Assembly: GCA_963711675.1 (NCBI GenBank)
Contig: CAVQFB010000001.1
Location: 153,525 to 217,524, forward strand
Reading direction: 5' to 3'
Source of the DNA: CAVQFB01 sp963711675
GTDB taxonomy: Bacteria > Acidobacteriota > Terriglobia > Terriglobales > Acidobacteriaceae
DNA length: 64,000 bases
The notes under the pieces were generated by a model, which was not told the origin of the DNA, searched no databases, and worked only from the letters and a program-made list of their open reading frames with translations. A program made the position numbers and the translations under genes. Below are positions 15,162 through 23,962 of the stretch, piece after piece. Position 1 is the first letter of the stretch. Every line of letters begins with the position of its first letter.

Positions 15162-16228
15162 CGCTACTGATCCGCAGCGACGCCAGCATTTCTATCGGTA
15201 CCGGCCACGTCATGCGCTGCCTGGCCTTGGCCCAAGCTTGGCAGGACGATGGCGGGCGCGTGATCTTCGCCATGGCTGAGTCCACACCCGCGCTGGAGAA
15301 GCGGCTTCGAGCGGAAGGAATTGATGTTGTCCACCTCGAAGTGCGGCCTGGGAGCGATTCCGACGCGAATCGGGTGAACGAACTTGCCCATGAGCGGGAT
15401 GCTTCGTGGATCGTGGTGGACGGCTATCAATTCGACGGTGCATATCAGCGAGCCATCAAGAGCAGCGGTCCCAAGCTTTGTTTCATTGACGACAACGGAC
15501 ACGCCGAAGACTATTCGGCCGACATCATTCTGAATCAAAACTTACACGCTACGGACAGCCTCTATCGCAACCGCGCGGTTTACACGGAACCTGTTCTCGG
15601 CCCGCGATACGCGCTGTTGCGGCGCGAATTTCGGCAGTGGAGGACGTGGCGGCGCGAGATCCCGACTCTGGGAACAAAGGTGCTGGTAACGGCGGGGGGC
15701 AGCGATCCCAATAACGTAACCCTTCGTGTCATTGAGGCGCTGCAGCTTGTCAAAGCTAACAACCTGCAAGCGGTAATTGTAGTTGGCGGTAGCAATCCTA
15801 ATGCGGCCGCGATAGAACACGCCAGCCGCCAAGCGGGACCGTTCGCCAGAGTTGTATCCGACGCTAACAACATGCCCGAACTCATGGCGTGGGCGGATGT
15901 TGCTATCGCCGCTGCTGGCATCGTTTCCTGGGAAATATGCGCTTTGGGACTGCCGGCGATCTTATTTGGTGTGGCGGCTAATCAGCAGGCGACTGCAGAT
16001 CACCTGCGAAATCTGGGAGCGGCACGGGTCATCCCGGATATCCTTAGCTGCGGTGCAATCGACTTGGCGAACGAAATCAGTCAACTTCTTGGTTCATTCG
16101 AAGATCGGAAACGGATTTCGCAAGCAGCACGTCAACTCGTAGATGGCTTAGGTTGTGAACGTGTAGTCTCGGCTCTCCACAAGGCAACCGAGTTGTCCAT
16201 GGGGCAGCCCAGTGGTTGCCGGGCGTGA
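15158..16228 (+). CDS. pseG: UDP-2,4-diacetamido-2,4,6-trideoxy-beta-L-altropyranose hydrolase, PseG-like
   Basis: A 356-residue GT-B-fold, MurG-like hydrolase. The N-terminal SIGTGHVMRCLALAQAW is the PseG signature, and its His17 corresponds to the catalytic histidine known in the Campylobacter enzyme. VVDGYQFD, ILNQNLHA and VTAGGSDPNN are further family motifs. It removes UDP from the diacetamido sugar with inversion, giving the free sugar for condensation. It overlaps the fused gene by 4 nt. A 103-nt gap before pseI breaks the otherwise tight packing. Confidence 0.91.
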   Translation: MTLLIRSDASISIGTGHVMRCLALAQAWQDDGGRVIFAMAESTPALEKRLRAEGIDVVHLEVRPGSDSDANRVNELAHERDASWIVVDGYQFDGAYQRAIKSSGPKLCFIDDNGHAEDYSADIILNQNLHATDSLYRNRAVYTEPVLGPRYALLRREFRQWRTWRREIPTLGTKVLVTAGGSDPNNVTLRVIEALQLVKANNLQAVIVVGGSNPNAAAIEHASRQAGPFARVVSDANNMPELMAWADVAIAAAGIVSWEICALGLPAILFGVAANQQATADHLRNLGAARVIPDILSCGAIDLANEISQLLGSFEDRKRISQAARQLVDGLGCERVVSALHKATELSMGQPSGCRA

Positions 16229-16247
16229 ACCTCAGAGGAGTGAGGAC

Positions 16248-16289
16248 ATGATTCGTAAATGGGTGCGCCTTTCGAAGGTGAGAAAGTAG
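16248..16289 (+). CDS. Possible 13-residue leader peptide between pseG and pseI
   Basis: ATG...TAG encodes MIRKWVRLSKVRK, with AGGAG (16236-16240) 7 nt upstream, which is ideal spacing. It fills part of the 103-nt gap before pseI. The peptide is strongly basic and has no known relative to me. It could be a leader for attenuation or coupling, or simply an accidental ORF. Confidence 0.25.
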   Translation: MIRKWVRLSKVRK

Positions 16290-16331
16290 GAGAACGCGGA
16301 CACTCGGTTCGGAAGGAAATCACTGGGAGAA

Positions 16332-17390
16332 ATGATCCAAAGCATCCAGATCGGCAGCCATAGGATCGGGCCGGGAAACCCGGTTTATGTGGTCGCTGAG
16401 CTGTCGGCTAATCACAATCAGGATTTTGACCAGGCGGTCCGCATTATTCGGGCCGCGAGAGAGGCGGGAGCTGACGCCGTCAAGTTGCAAACCTACACGC
16501 CGGACACGATCACAATTCGCGGTGACCAGGAACTTTTTCGCATCAACGGCAATACGTTGTGGGACGGCCGCAACCTTCACGACCTTTATGCCGAGGCATG
16601 CACACCCTGGGAATGGCAACCGAAGCTGAAGGACATCGCCAACGAACTCGGGCTCGATTTGTTCTCCAGCGCGTTCGATTCAACTTCCGTCGATTTTCTC
16701 GAAAGCATGAACGTGCCCGCACACAAGGTGGCCTCGTTTGAGCTGGTGGATATCCCCCTGATCGAAAAAGTGGCGCGAACCGGCAAGCCTCTGATCTTGT
16801 CCACCGGAATGGCGACCTTGACAGAGATCCAGGAAGCGGTGCAGGCGGCGCGCGCTGCTGGCGCCTCCGAAATCATCCTTCTGAAGTGTACGAGCGCCTA
16901 TCCCGCGCCAGCGGATGAAATGAATTTAAAAACAATCTCGGAGCTGGCCAATCGGTTCTCGGTTCCAGCTGGCCTTTCCGATCACAGCATGGGAATTGCG
17001 GCGCCGGTGGCCGCTGTGGCACTAAGCGCATGCATGATTGAAAAGCATCTAACGCTGTCGCGGTCGCAGAAGGGGCCGGACAGCGCCTTCTCGCTCGAAC
17101 CGGATGAATTCAAAGCTATGGTTGAGGCCGTACGCGTCGCAGAAAAAGCGCTAGGCGAAGTTAAATTTGGCCCCGGTGCTCGCGAGGCGCAAAGCCGTAC
17201 GTTCCGACGGTCGCTTTTCGTGGTGGAAGATGTGAAGGTTGGCGAGGAATTTACTCCCAGCAACGTGCGTTCGATTAGACCAGCCAATGGGTTGCATACG
17301 CGCCATCTTTCTGACGTTCTGGGAAAGCGCGCCGCTTGCGACATTCATCGGGGAACTCCCCTGAGTTGGGAACTGGTGCTAACCAAGTGA
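16332..17390 (+). CDS. pseI: Pseudaminic acid synthase, PseI/NeuB family
   Basis: A 352-residue enzyme that condenses the 6-deoxy-diacetamido hexose with phosphoenolpyruvate to make a nonulosonic acid. The TIM-barrel NeuB domain has VAELSANHNQDFDQA (about 20-34), AGADAVKLQTYTPDTIT, GLSDHSMG (about 215) and IEKHLTLSRSQKGPDSAFS, the last matching PseI more than sialic acid synthases. A C-terminal SAF (antifreeze-like) domain runs from about 285 to 350 and ends HRGTPLSWELV. The ATG has GGGAGA 3 nt upstream. The stop overlaps the next gene's GTG. Confidence 0.93.
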   Translation: MIQSIQIGSHRIGPGNPVYVVAELSANHNQDFDQAVRIIRAAREAGADAVKLQTYTPDTITIRGDQELFRINGNTLWDGRNLHDLYAEACTPWEWQPKLKDIANELGLDLFSSAFDSTSVDFLESMNVPAHKVASFELVDIPLIEKVARTGKPLILSTGMATLTEIQEAVQAARAAGASEIILLKCTSAYPAPADEMNLKTISELANRFSVPAGLSDHSMGIAAPVAAVALSACMIEKHLTLSRSQKGPDSAFSLEPDEFKAMVEAVRVAEKALGEVKFGPGAREAQSRTFRRSLFVVEDVKVGEEFTPSNVRSIRPANGLHTRHLSDVLGKRAACDIHRGTPLSWELVLTK

Positions 17391-18478
17391 AATTCGTCAG
17401 TCCTCTTCTAAAGCGGGTTGTCTATCCCTGCCTTTCGGGTAGCGGCTTTCTGCAGCGGCAAGTCAAGCCGAAGGACCTTTGCGTCGTCACGTATCACGGC
17501 GTTCTGCCACAGGGATACGAACAAGTCGGTCCCATGCTTGATGGCGGCCTGGTGAGCGCAGAATCATTTCGGCGCCAGCTTCGTCTTCTCAAATCTCACT
17601 ACAACATCGTTCATCCCGAGCAGTTATGTTCAACGGGAGAATTGCGGCAGTCTGTCCCGCCCCGCTCAGTTCTTATCACTTGCGACGACGGACTCCTGAA
17701 CACACTGACTGAGATGCTTCCGATCCTGCAAGAGGAAGAAGTTCCATGTCTCTTCTTCGTGACCGGACTCTCGACGGCGGATGCCTCCGGCATGCTCTGG
17801 TATGAAGAACTCTATTTGATGATGCTAAGGACACCGGCTTTGGCTTCGATCGGAGAGATTGATACTGAGCTTGTGAAATCGGAATCGATAGCAAAAGGCG
17901 ACGTGCGCTCCTTTTGGTGGGGCCTGGTAAGAAAGCTATCGCGCCTGGATGCCGAAGGTCGGCGCGAATTTCTCGACCATGCCCGCGAGACGCTGGGCTT
18001 GCGGGAGGACTGGCATGTCGCCTATACCGATGAACCCGTTCATCGCCGACGCTTTCTGGTAATGAATCGCTCGGAGTTGAAGCTGCTTGCCGAGGCGACA
18101 GTCGCGATTGGTTCACACACGCTGAGTCATCCCATGCTCTCGCAAATGGCGCGGGAACAGGCCTGGCACGAGATTGCCGAGAGCCGCCGGGCGCTGGAAC
18201 AAATTCTACAAAGATCGGTCTGGGCTCTGGCGTATCCCTTCGGAGATCCTGATTCGGTAACACTACGCGAAACCGAGATGGCTGAGCGGGCGGGCTACAC
18301 CTGGGCATTTTCAAACCATGAGGGAGGCCTCTACTCATACGATCGTTATGCTGTTCCGCGGGTCCACGTGACTGCAGATATGACGTTGTCGGAATTCGAG
18401 GCGCACGTTTCAGGTTTCCACGAGGCCCTGCGCCGCCGCTTCCTGAAGCCGGTCGCGGCAACAGTTGCCGTAGGCTAG
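17387..18478 (+). CDS. Polysaccharide deacetylase (NodB homology)
   Basis: A 363-residue protein starting at GTG, whose GTGA overlaps the pseI stop. The NodB motif 1 is ITCDDG (97-102) with Cys in place of the usual Phe; motif 2 is GSHTLSHPML (242-251); AYPFGDPDSV follows. No signal peptide is evident, which suggests a cytosolic enzyme acting on a lipid-linked or nucleotide-linked sugar, or a non-classical product. Position in the Pse operon suggests removal of an N- or O-acetyl group from the repeat unit (inference). Confidence 0.82.
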   Translation: MKFVSPLLKRVVYPCLSGSGFLQRQVKPKDLCVVTYHGVLPQGYEQVGPMLDGGLVSAESFRRQLRLLKSHYNIVHPEQLCSTGELRQSVPPRSVLITCDDGLLNTLTEMLPILQEEEVPCLFFVTGLSTADASGMLWYEELYLMMLRTPALASIGEIDTELVKSESIAKGDVRSFWWGLVRKLSRLDAEGRREFLDHARETLGLREDWHVAYTDEPVHRRRFLVMNRSELKLLAEATVAIGSHTLSHPMLSQMAREQAWHEIAESRRALEQILQRSVWALAYPFGDPDSVTLRETEMAERAGYTWAFSNHEGGLYSYDRYAVPRVHVTADMTLSEFEAHVSGFHEALRRRFLKPVAATVAVG

Positions 18479-18564
18479 ACGCCAGCGCAGGGGTTCCCAC
18501 CCATGGACTCGTCCACGAATGCCGTGGGCGGTAAACTTCTAGAACTCTCCAAGAGGAAACGTAC

Positions 18565-20334
18565 TTGCATCTGGACCTGCTGCATGAGATTCCGGAAGAT
18601 GGCCAACTGCGACAGCACTGGAATGCTCTTGTACAGCAGATGGAACGGCCCGAAGTCTTCTATACCTATGAGTGGGCCCTGGCGATGCAGCGGGCGTACC
18701 GTGGCACCCTGGTTCCCCTGTTGGCTCTTGCCTATGAAGACGGAGCCCTGGTAGGTGTGACCGCGCTGGCTACCGACCCTGCCTGTGAAGAAGCGACATT
18801 CCTTTCCGCGCCCACCGCGGACTATTGTGACTTTCTGAGCGCCCCTCGCCACAGGGAGGCGGTGATCGGGGGTGTTGTCTCCGAGCTGCGTAGTTTGCAG
18901 CTTCGCCGGATTCGACTTGCGAACCTGCCAGCGGATTCCGCCAGCTCAAAGATTCTGAAAAATGTGTGCCGGAGCTACGGGCTCCACGCCTTCTCGCGGC
19001 CTGCATACAGGTGTGCGGAAGTATCCTTGGGTTCGCAGAGCGAGCGCGAAAGCACGAAGGCTGGCTTGTTCGGCAAGAAGGTTCGCCGGTACCTGACTGC
19101 GCTCGAGCGCGAAGGGCCAGTGGCGATCGAACACCTAGAGCTTTTTAGTGAAATTGAAGAAGCGCTTCCCCAATTTTCAAGGGCACATGTGGCCCGGTTT
19201 CTGGCCACGGGACGAATCAGCAATCTGGCGCGTCCTGAGCGCAGATTATTTCTGCGGGAGCTTGCCGATTTGCTCTCGCAATCGGGGTCACTAACGCTTA
19301 CGCGGCTGATGGCTGGTGACCGGCCGGTTGCGTGGAACTACGGGTTTCAATTTGCTGGCAGCTGGTTTTGGTACCAACCAACGTTCGATAGCGAGTTTGA
19401 GCAGTGCTCACCGGGCATTTGTTTGCTCTCCAAGCTGATCGCGGAGTCCTGCGAGAATCCTGACATCACTCGTGTCGACTTGGGGCTGGGAACGGAAGGC
19501 TACAAGGATCGATTCGCAAACGGAGCCCGCGAGACGCTGCATGTGACGCTGACAGCGTCTGGGTCCCAGCACGCAAAGGAAGTTGTGCGCTATCGCGTGG
19601 CTGAACTGGCCAAAACGAAGCCTGAGATTGAACGAACGGCGCAGTGGGCCTTGAGCAAGCTCAAGGATTGCAGCAGACAACTGTACGACGCGGGACTCGT
19701 CAACGCCGTGCTAAGTGTAGCCAAGCGCTTGCGGACGAATCTCTTTGGCTCGCAGGAGACAGTCTTTTACGAGTGGCAGGGGAACCGGCGCTCCAGCGAC
19801 GTCAAATCAAGCGATAAGTTCTTGCTGCGGCCGCTCGATTTGGACCATCTTGCTGCTGCAGCTATGGATTACTTCGACGACCCCGAGACTTTGAATTATC
19901 TGCTACGCTGCGCTGATCGCGTGAGATCAAGTCATGTCACCGGATACGCCTTGGTTCGGCCCAATGGAATGCCCGTCGTTTTTGGTTGGGTCTCTTCGTT
20001 AGGGGAACTTCCGGTGCGAGCACAAGGTGTCGAAACTGTTACGCTCCCTCCAGGCGCAGTGCTCTTCTTCGACGCGTGGACGCCGAAGATGCATCGCGGC
20101 CGAGGTTTCCTGGAGAAGACTGCTCAATTAATTGCCGACGATCTGGCCAAGAGGAATCGAATTCTCTGGACATATGTTGCGGCAGGAGATGCCGACTCCG
20201 TGCAGAGCGTAGAGAAATCTGGATTTCAGCGGCGTTACTCGATACATCAGAGGAACGTGCTCTTCGTGAAGCGGGTGAAAATTCGAAGCGCAGCGACGCC
20301 AATCTCCCGGGTGGAGGTTCCGGTTGCTTCGTAG
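18565..20334 (+). CDS. Two-domain acyltransferase: CelD/BioF2-like plus GNAT-like
   Basis: A 589-residue protein with a TTG start supported by AGAGGA 7 nt upstream and an in-frame stop just before. The N-terminal half resembles the CelD/BioF2 acetyltransferase fold, seen in WNYGFQFAGSWFWYQPTFD and VDLGLGTEGYKDRFANGA. The C-terminal part (about 425-575) resembles a GNAT (PKMHRGRGFLEKTAQLIADD, then AAGDADSVQSVEKSGFQRR). Such proteins transfer acyl or aminoacyl groups and are common in EPS loci. It lies between the deacetylase and the GT-B-like gene, so it may re-acylate the amino group exposed by the deacetylase (inference). Substrate unknown. Confidence 0.7.
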   Translation: MHLDLLHEIPEDGQLRQHWNALVQQMERPEVFYTYEWALAMQRAYRGTLVPLLALAYEDGALVGVTALATDPACEEATFLSAPTADYCDFLSAPRHREAVIGGVVSELRSLQLRRIRLANLPADSASSKILKNVCRSYGLHAFSRPAYRCAEVSLGSQSERESTKAGLFGKKVRRYLTALEREGPVAIEHLELFSEIEEALPQFSRAHVARFLATGRISNLARPERRLFLRELADLLSQSGSLTLTRLMAGDRPVAWNYGFQFAGSWFWYQPTFDSEFEQCSPGICLLSKLIAESCENPDITRVDLGLGTEGYKDRFANGARETLHVTLTASGSQHAKEVVRYRVAELAKTKPEIERTAQWALSKLKDCSRQLYDAGLVNAVLSVAKRLRTNLFGSQETVFYEWQGNRRSSDVKSSDKFLLRPLDLDHLAAAAMDYFDDPETLNYLLRCADRVRSSHVTGYALVRPNGMPVVFGWVSSLGELPVRAQGVETVTLPPGAVLFFDAWTPKMHRGRGFLEKTAQLIADDLAKRNRILWTYVAAGDADSVQSVEKSGFQRRYSIHQRNVLFVKRVKIRSAATPISRVEVPVAS

Positions 20335-20352
20335 GCGGACGGGACTAGCCCC

Positions 20353-22116
20353 GTGAGAATGTTCGTGCTTCACCCGGAGGACTCTCCGCACCGCGGGCCA
20401 TGGCGGAAAATGCCGTGGGACCTGATTGTTGACTTGGGCACCTCCTCTGCTTTTCAAGTCCGGTCGTGGGAGAGAAAGCTCAATTGTTCCATCCTGTCAT
20501 TAGGTTCGTTTCGCCGCGGACTAGAAGATCCCAAGATTGCCGACAGGATATTGCAGTCAGGCCGAGGCCATTTGGTGGGAGACCAGGAACTGGACTGGTG
20601 GGAGCTGGTGGCCTTACTGATTCATGAAGAACTAGAGACAGCTCTTCTGGTCTCGCGCATATGCGCGGCATTGCCGCCCACGGACGAGATTTATGCAAGC
20701 CGGTCAAGTTGGCCCGTTTCCGCTGTGGCCGCGGATCTGAAACGGGAAGTGAAGACCGTCGGACCCAACCCAGATGCGCGGACAAGCGGACGTCTGGCTC
20801 ACTACTGGAATGTTGTGCGCAAGTTTTCGTGGCCGCAGCTGACCGAGATCTTCCTGGACAAGTACGACGCCGGCTACAAGTGGCGAAGCCGGTTCGGAGC
20901 ACATGCTTCGCGGGGCAGTGGCCCAGTTGTGCTGGCTCCAACCGCGTACACGAATGTTTCACGCATGGCCGCGGACTATGCCCGCATGCTTCCCGATCGA
21001 GAGTTCTTGTTCGTGACCACCCGAACGAGCGCTGCCCAGTTCGAGCGTCCTCCGAACGTGCGACTCGCAAACCTTGCAGCGTATGCCACCAAATCTGTGA
21101 ACGATAATGAGTGTTCGCGGTTGCTCGATGAGTGGAAGGTGCTGCGGGACAAGTTGAGCCAGATTCCTGAGCTTGCTGTGCTCATCTCGGCGGGTAGACT
21201 CGACTTTATCCCAGGCCTTTTACGTCACGGCCTTACGATGCGAGACGCCTGGCGCGGAGTCTTTGCCACGGAGCAAGTGACGTCCGTGCTGTGTGGCGAT
21301 GACAGTAACCGCTACACGCGCGTACCAGTCATGCTGGCGCGCAAACTGGGCATACCTACCGTTGACTTCCACCACGGCGCTTTCGACGGCCGGTTTCTGT
21401 TTAAGAGTCTGCCTTCGGATCTTTTTCTGGCGAAAAGCGAAATGGAGCGAGACTATCTGGTCAACGTTTGCGGACTTGCGGCGGAGAAAATTGCGCTGGG
21501 AGCTCCTCGCCTTCAGGACTACGTTGATGCTACCGGCAGGGAGAAAGGCGAGTTCACGCACATCATCTTCTTCTCCGAAGCCTACGAGACCAGTAACGCG
21601 AGACCAGAGGATATATACCGGGAGCTTTTGACGCCTCTTCTGAAGCTGGCGAGGAAGTCGGGCGTAAAACTCGTGATCAAGCTGCACCCCTTCGAAAGCG
21701 CGAAGGAGCGGCAGTGGCTGATCGAGAGAGTTTTCTCGCTCGAGGATCGAGATCTGATTGAGATTGTCGCAGGGCCTCTTACCCCTGATCTCCTGCGGAA
21801 TGCCTGGTTTGCGATCACGGTGGAGTCCACGGCCGCGCTCAATTGCACCCTGCGCAACGTCCCGTGCTTTGTTTGCGAATGGCTGGTGCTTTCTTCCTAC
21901 GGCTACATTCAGCAGTATGCCCGTTTTGGAGTCGGCATCATGTTGAAGTCACCGCAGCAAATCGAAGACATTCCCGATGTTCTAGCGAAGAGCAATCCCC
22001 TGGCCGTACAAAAGGATTATCTGTGGAAGCCGATTGAGCCTGGGATGCTCGCAATGTACTTATCCCAGAGCCCTTCCTTGAGGTATGACAAAGAGAGGGA
22101 GCGCCAGGCGAATTAG
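20353..22116 (+). CDS. Unassigned GT-B-like protein, candidate nonulosonate transferase
   Basis: 587 residues with no family I can name firmly. It starts at GTG 20353 or ATG 20359. The C-terminal half has the look of capsule/sialic or Kdo-type GT-B enzymes: VDFHHGAFDG (about 336-345), LVIKLHPFESAKE (about 440-452), and VESTAALNCTLRNVPCF (about 490-506), a Ser/Thr-rich nucleotide-binding loop followed by a CMP-type end. The N-terminal half is alpha-helical with no motif. Located between the acyltransferase and Wzx in a Pse operon that lacks any other obvious CMP-sugar transferase, it is the best candidate for adding the nonulosonic acid (inference). Confidence 0.6.
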   Translation: MRMFVLHPEDSPHRGPWRKMPWDLIVDLGTSSAFQVRSWERKLNCSILSLGSFRRGLEDPKIADRILQSGRGHLVGDQELDWWELVALLIHEELETALLVSRICAALPPTDEIYASRSSWPVSAVAADLKREVKTVGPNPDARTSGRLAHYWNVVRKFSWPQLTEIFLDKYDAGYKWRSRFGAHASRGSGPVVLAPTAYTNVSRMAADYARMLPDREFLFVTTRTSAAQFERPPNVRLANLAAYATKSVNDNECSRLLDEWKVLRDKLSQIPELAVLISAGRLDFIPGLLRHGLTMRDAWRGVFATEQVTSVLCGDDSNRYTRVPVMLARKLGIPTVDFHHGAFDGRFLFKSLPSDLFLAKSEMERDYLVNVCGLAAEKIALGAPRLQDYVDATGREKGEFTHIIFFSEAYETSNARPEDIYRELLTPLLKLARKSGVKLVIKLHPFESAKERQWLIERVFSLEDRDLIEIVAGPLTPDLLRNAWFAITVESTAALNCTLRNVPCFVCEWLVLSSYGYIQQYARFGVGIMLKSPQQIEDIPDVLAKSNPLAVQKDYLWKPIEPGMLAMYLSQSPSLRYDKERERQAN

Positions 22117-22149
22117 CGGCCTTTGTGCCCCGCTCGAGCGGAAAAAGTC

Positions 22150-23736
22150 ATGGCCACACTTACCACAACTCCGGTGGAGGGCACCTCTCTGGCGGCAGAG
22201 TCGCGGACGTTTCGCCGGGAGATAGGTCAAATCTCCCGCCAGTCAGGAGTGTTCTTCGCCGGGACTCTATTCACAACGGCCGCAGCCTACTTTTTCAAAA
22301 TTTATCTGGCCCGTGTGCTGGGAGCGGAGGCGCTCGGTATTTATGCGCTCGGAATGACGGTGGGTGGGGTGCTTGGCATTATTGCCGCGATGGGTCTTCC
22401 GCAGGCTGCTGCCCGCTACGCGGCCGTTTACCGGGGAACCGGCCGCTCGGAGGAGCTTAGAGGATTCCTCTGGCGCAGCGTGGCCATCCTTCTGTGCTCA
22501 AACGTGCTAGTAGCGACGGTCATGATTGCCGCGCGACACTGGATAGCATTGCGTTTCTACCACACGCCCAGCCTGACGCAATACATGGTGTTCTTTGCAG
22601 CCATCATGTTTCTAGGAATATTCACCACATTTTTTGGACAGGTGTTGGCAGGTTACAAAGACGTCACGGTCCGTACGGTGATCACGAACTTCGTGGGCAG
22701 CCCTCTGACGATGATCCTCACCGTCTGCCTTCTGGCTCTGGGCGCTGGTTTGCGGGGATATGTCGTGGCGCAGATCGTTTCCTCCATGGTTGTGCTCGCG
22801 CTGATGGTTTGCGTGGTGTGGAGGCTGACACCTCGGACGGTTCGTCCTGCACACACGCCGTTTCCCAAGTTCGAAAGGGAAGCTTTGTGGTTCTCGGCAA
22901 GCCTGTTTGCGGTGCAGGGCCTGGAATTCGTTCTGGCCCAACTGGACAAGATCTTACTAGGCTTCTACACCGACGCACGGGAGGTTGGAATCTACACCGT
23001 CGCCGTGGCTCTGACGGCCTTCCTGCCACTGGCGCTGCAGTCGATCAATCAGATTTTTTCGCCGACGATTGCGGATTTACATGCGCGAGGAGAGATAGAC
23101 CTCTTGGGGCGTCTCTATAGGACCCTCGCCAGGTGGGTGCTGGGCCTCACTCTTCCGTTGGCGATAGTCGTGTGCACGTTCGCTCCGCAGTTCATGGATC
23201 TCTTCGGCGGCGAGTTCCGGAATGGCTGGCCGGTTCTTGTGATTGGAACTTTCGGGCAGGTTATCAACTGTGCAGTGGGATCGGTCGGATTGCTGCTGAT
23301 TATGTCCGGAAACCAAAACAAATTGATTCGAGTTCAGGTCAAAGTGACGGTGGCGACCGTAATACTCGGCCTGGTGTGCATCCCTGCTTACGGGATTGTG
23401 GGAGCTGCGATCGTCTCAGCCGCCAGCAATGCAGCCATAAATCTGCTTTATCTGCGTGAGGTGAAGAGCACATTGAGATTGTCGCCATCTCTTCGGAGCC
23501 ATGTGCGCCTGGCTGGAGCTACGCTCCCCGCGCTCGCGGTAGTGCTATTGCTGCGGTCGCAACTGCATCTGCTCCATTCTTCGGTTCTTGCCATCGTGTT
23601 GAGTATTCCACTCGCGTACACCGTCTTCTTCGCGATCACGTTTCTATTTGGCCTGGATGACGATGACCGGCTGGTCATGGGAGCGGTGCGGTCCCGGCTG
23701 CGCCAAACCTTTTGGAGAGTCACGGAGGCTGCATGA
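22150..23736 (+). CDS. wzx: Wzx-type polysaccharide flippase (MOP superfamily)
   Basis: 528 residues from ATG 22150, which follows GGAAAAAG; an in-frame TTG at 22123 is possible but poorer. About twelve to fourteen hydrophobic helices run from SRQSGVFFAGTLFTTAAAYF to the C-terminus. ARVLGAEALGIYALG is the early signature of polysaccharide-synthesis MOP flippases. It should move the undecaprenyl-linked repeat unit across the inner membrane. Its stop overlaps the start of the small ORF that follows (ATGA). Confidence 0.9.
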   Translation: MATLTTTPVEGTSLAAESRTFRREIGQISRQSGVFFAGTLFTTAAAYFFKIYLARVLGAEALGIYALGMTVGGVLGIIAAMGLPQAAARYAAVYRGTGRSEELRGFLWRSVAILLCSNVLVATVMIAARHWIALRFYHTPSLTQYMVFFAAIMFLGIFTTFFGQVLAGYKDVTVRTVITNFVGSPLTMILTVCLLALGAGLRGYVVAQIVSSMVVLALMVCVVWRLTPRTVRPAHTPFPKFEREALWFSASLFAVQGLEFVLAQLDKILLGFYTDAREVGIYTVAVALTAFLPLALQSINQIFSPTIADLHARGEIDLLGRLYRTLARWVLGLTLPLAIVVCTFAPQFMDLFGGEFRNGWPVLVIGTFGQVINCAVGSVGLLLIMSGNQNKLIRVQVKVTVATVILGLVCIPAYGIVGAAIVSAASNAAINLLYLREVKSTLRLSPSLRSHVRLAGATLPALAVVLLLRSQLHLLHSSVLAIVLSIPLAYTVFFAITFLFGLDDDDRLVMGAVRSRLRQTFWRVTEAA

Positions 23737-23933
23737 CGAAAGAATGGAGAGTGGTCCGCCTGCCAGTCGAACTATGCGAGGCGGCGGAAAGACAATATGG
23801 CGACCAGTACGCCAGCCTCGAAGAGCTGCTCACGTTCATGCTTGGCTACGTGACCAGGGAAGAAGTGGAGCGCATGGATCAAGCGGAACTGGAGATCGTG
23901 CAACAGAGGCTGAAAGATCTGGGCTACGTTTGA
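23733..23933 (+). CDS. 66-residue ribbon-helix-helix-like small protein
   Basis: A small acidic protein encoded with 4-nt overlap after Wzx. The N-terminus (MTKEWRVVRLPVELCEAAER) resembles the beta strand and first helix of CopG/RHH proteins, then YASLEELLTFMLGYV looks like the second helix. The acidic tail ends QQRLKDLGYV. Small proteins with an RHH-like head and a terminal LGY motif occur beside sulfatase-like and glycan genes in several phyla (recollection, not a search). It could regulate the operon or act as a partner protein; function unknown. Confidence 0.65.
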   Translation: MTKEWRVVRLPVELCEAAERQYGDQYASLEELLTFMLGYVTREEVERMDQAELEIVQQRLKDLGYV

Positions 23934-23962
23934 GTTCGGCGCGCGGCCGTACGCGTGAATCT

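Noticed and set aside
23648..23962. Upstream extension of the FemAB-like frame through the end of wzx and the small ORF
   Set aside because: It reads through two tightly overlapping real genes in another frame; residues look non-natural.
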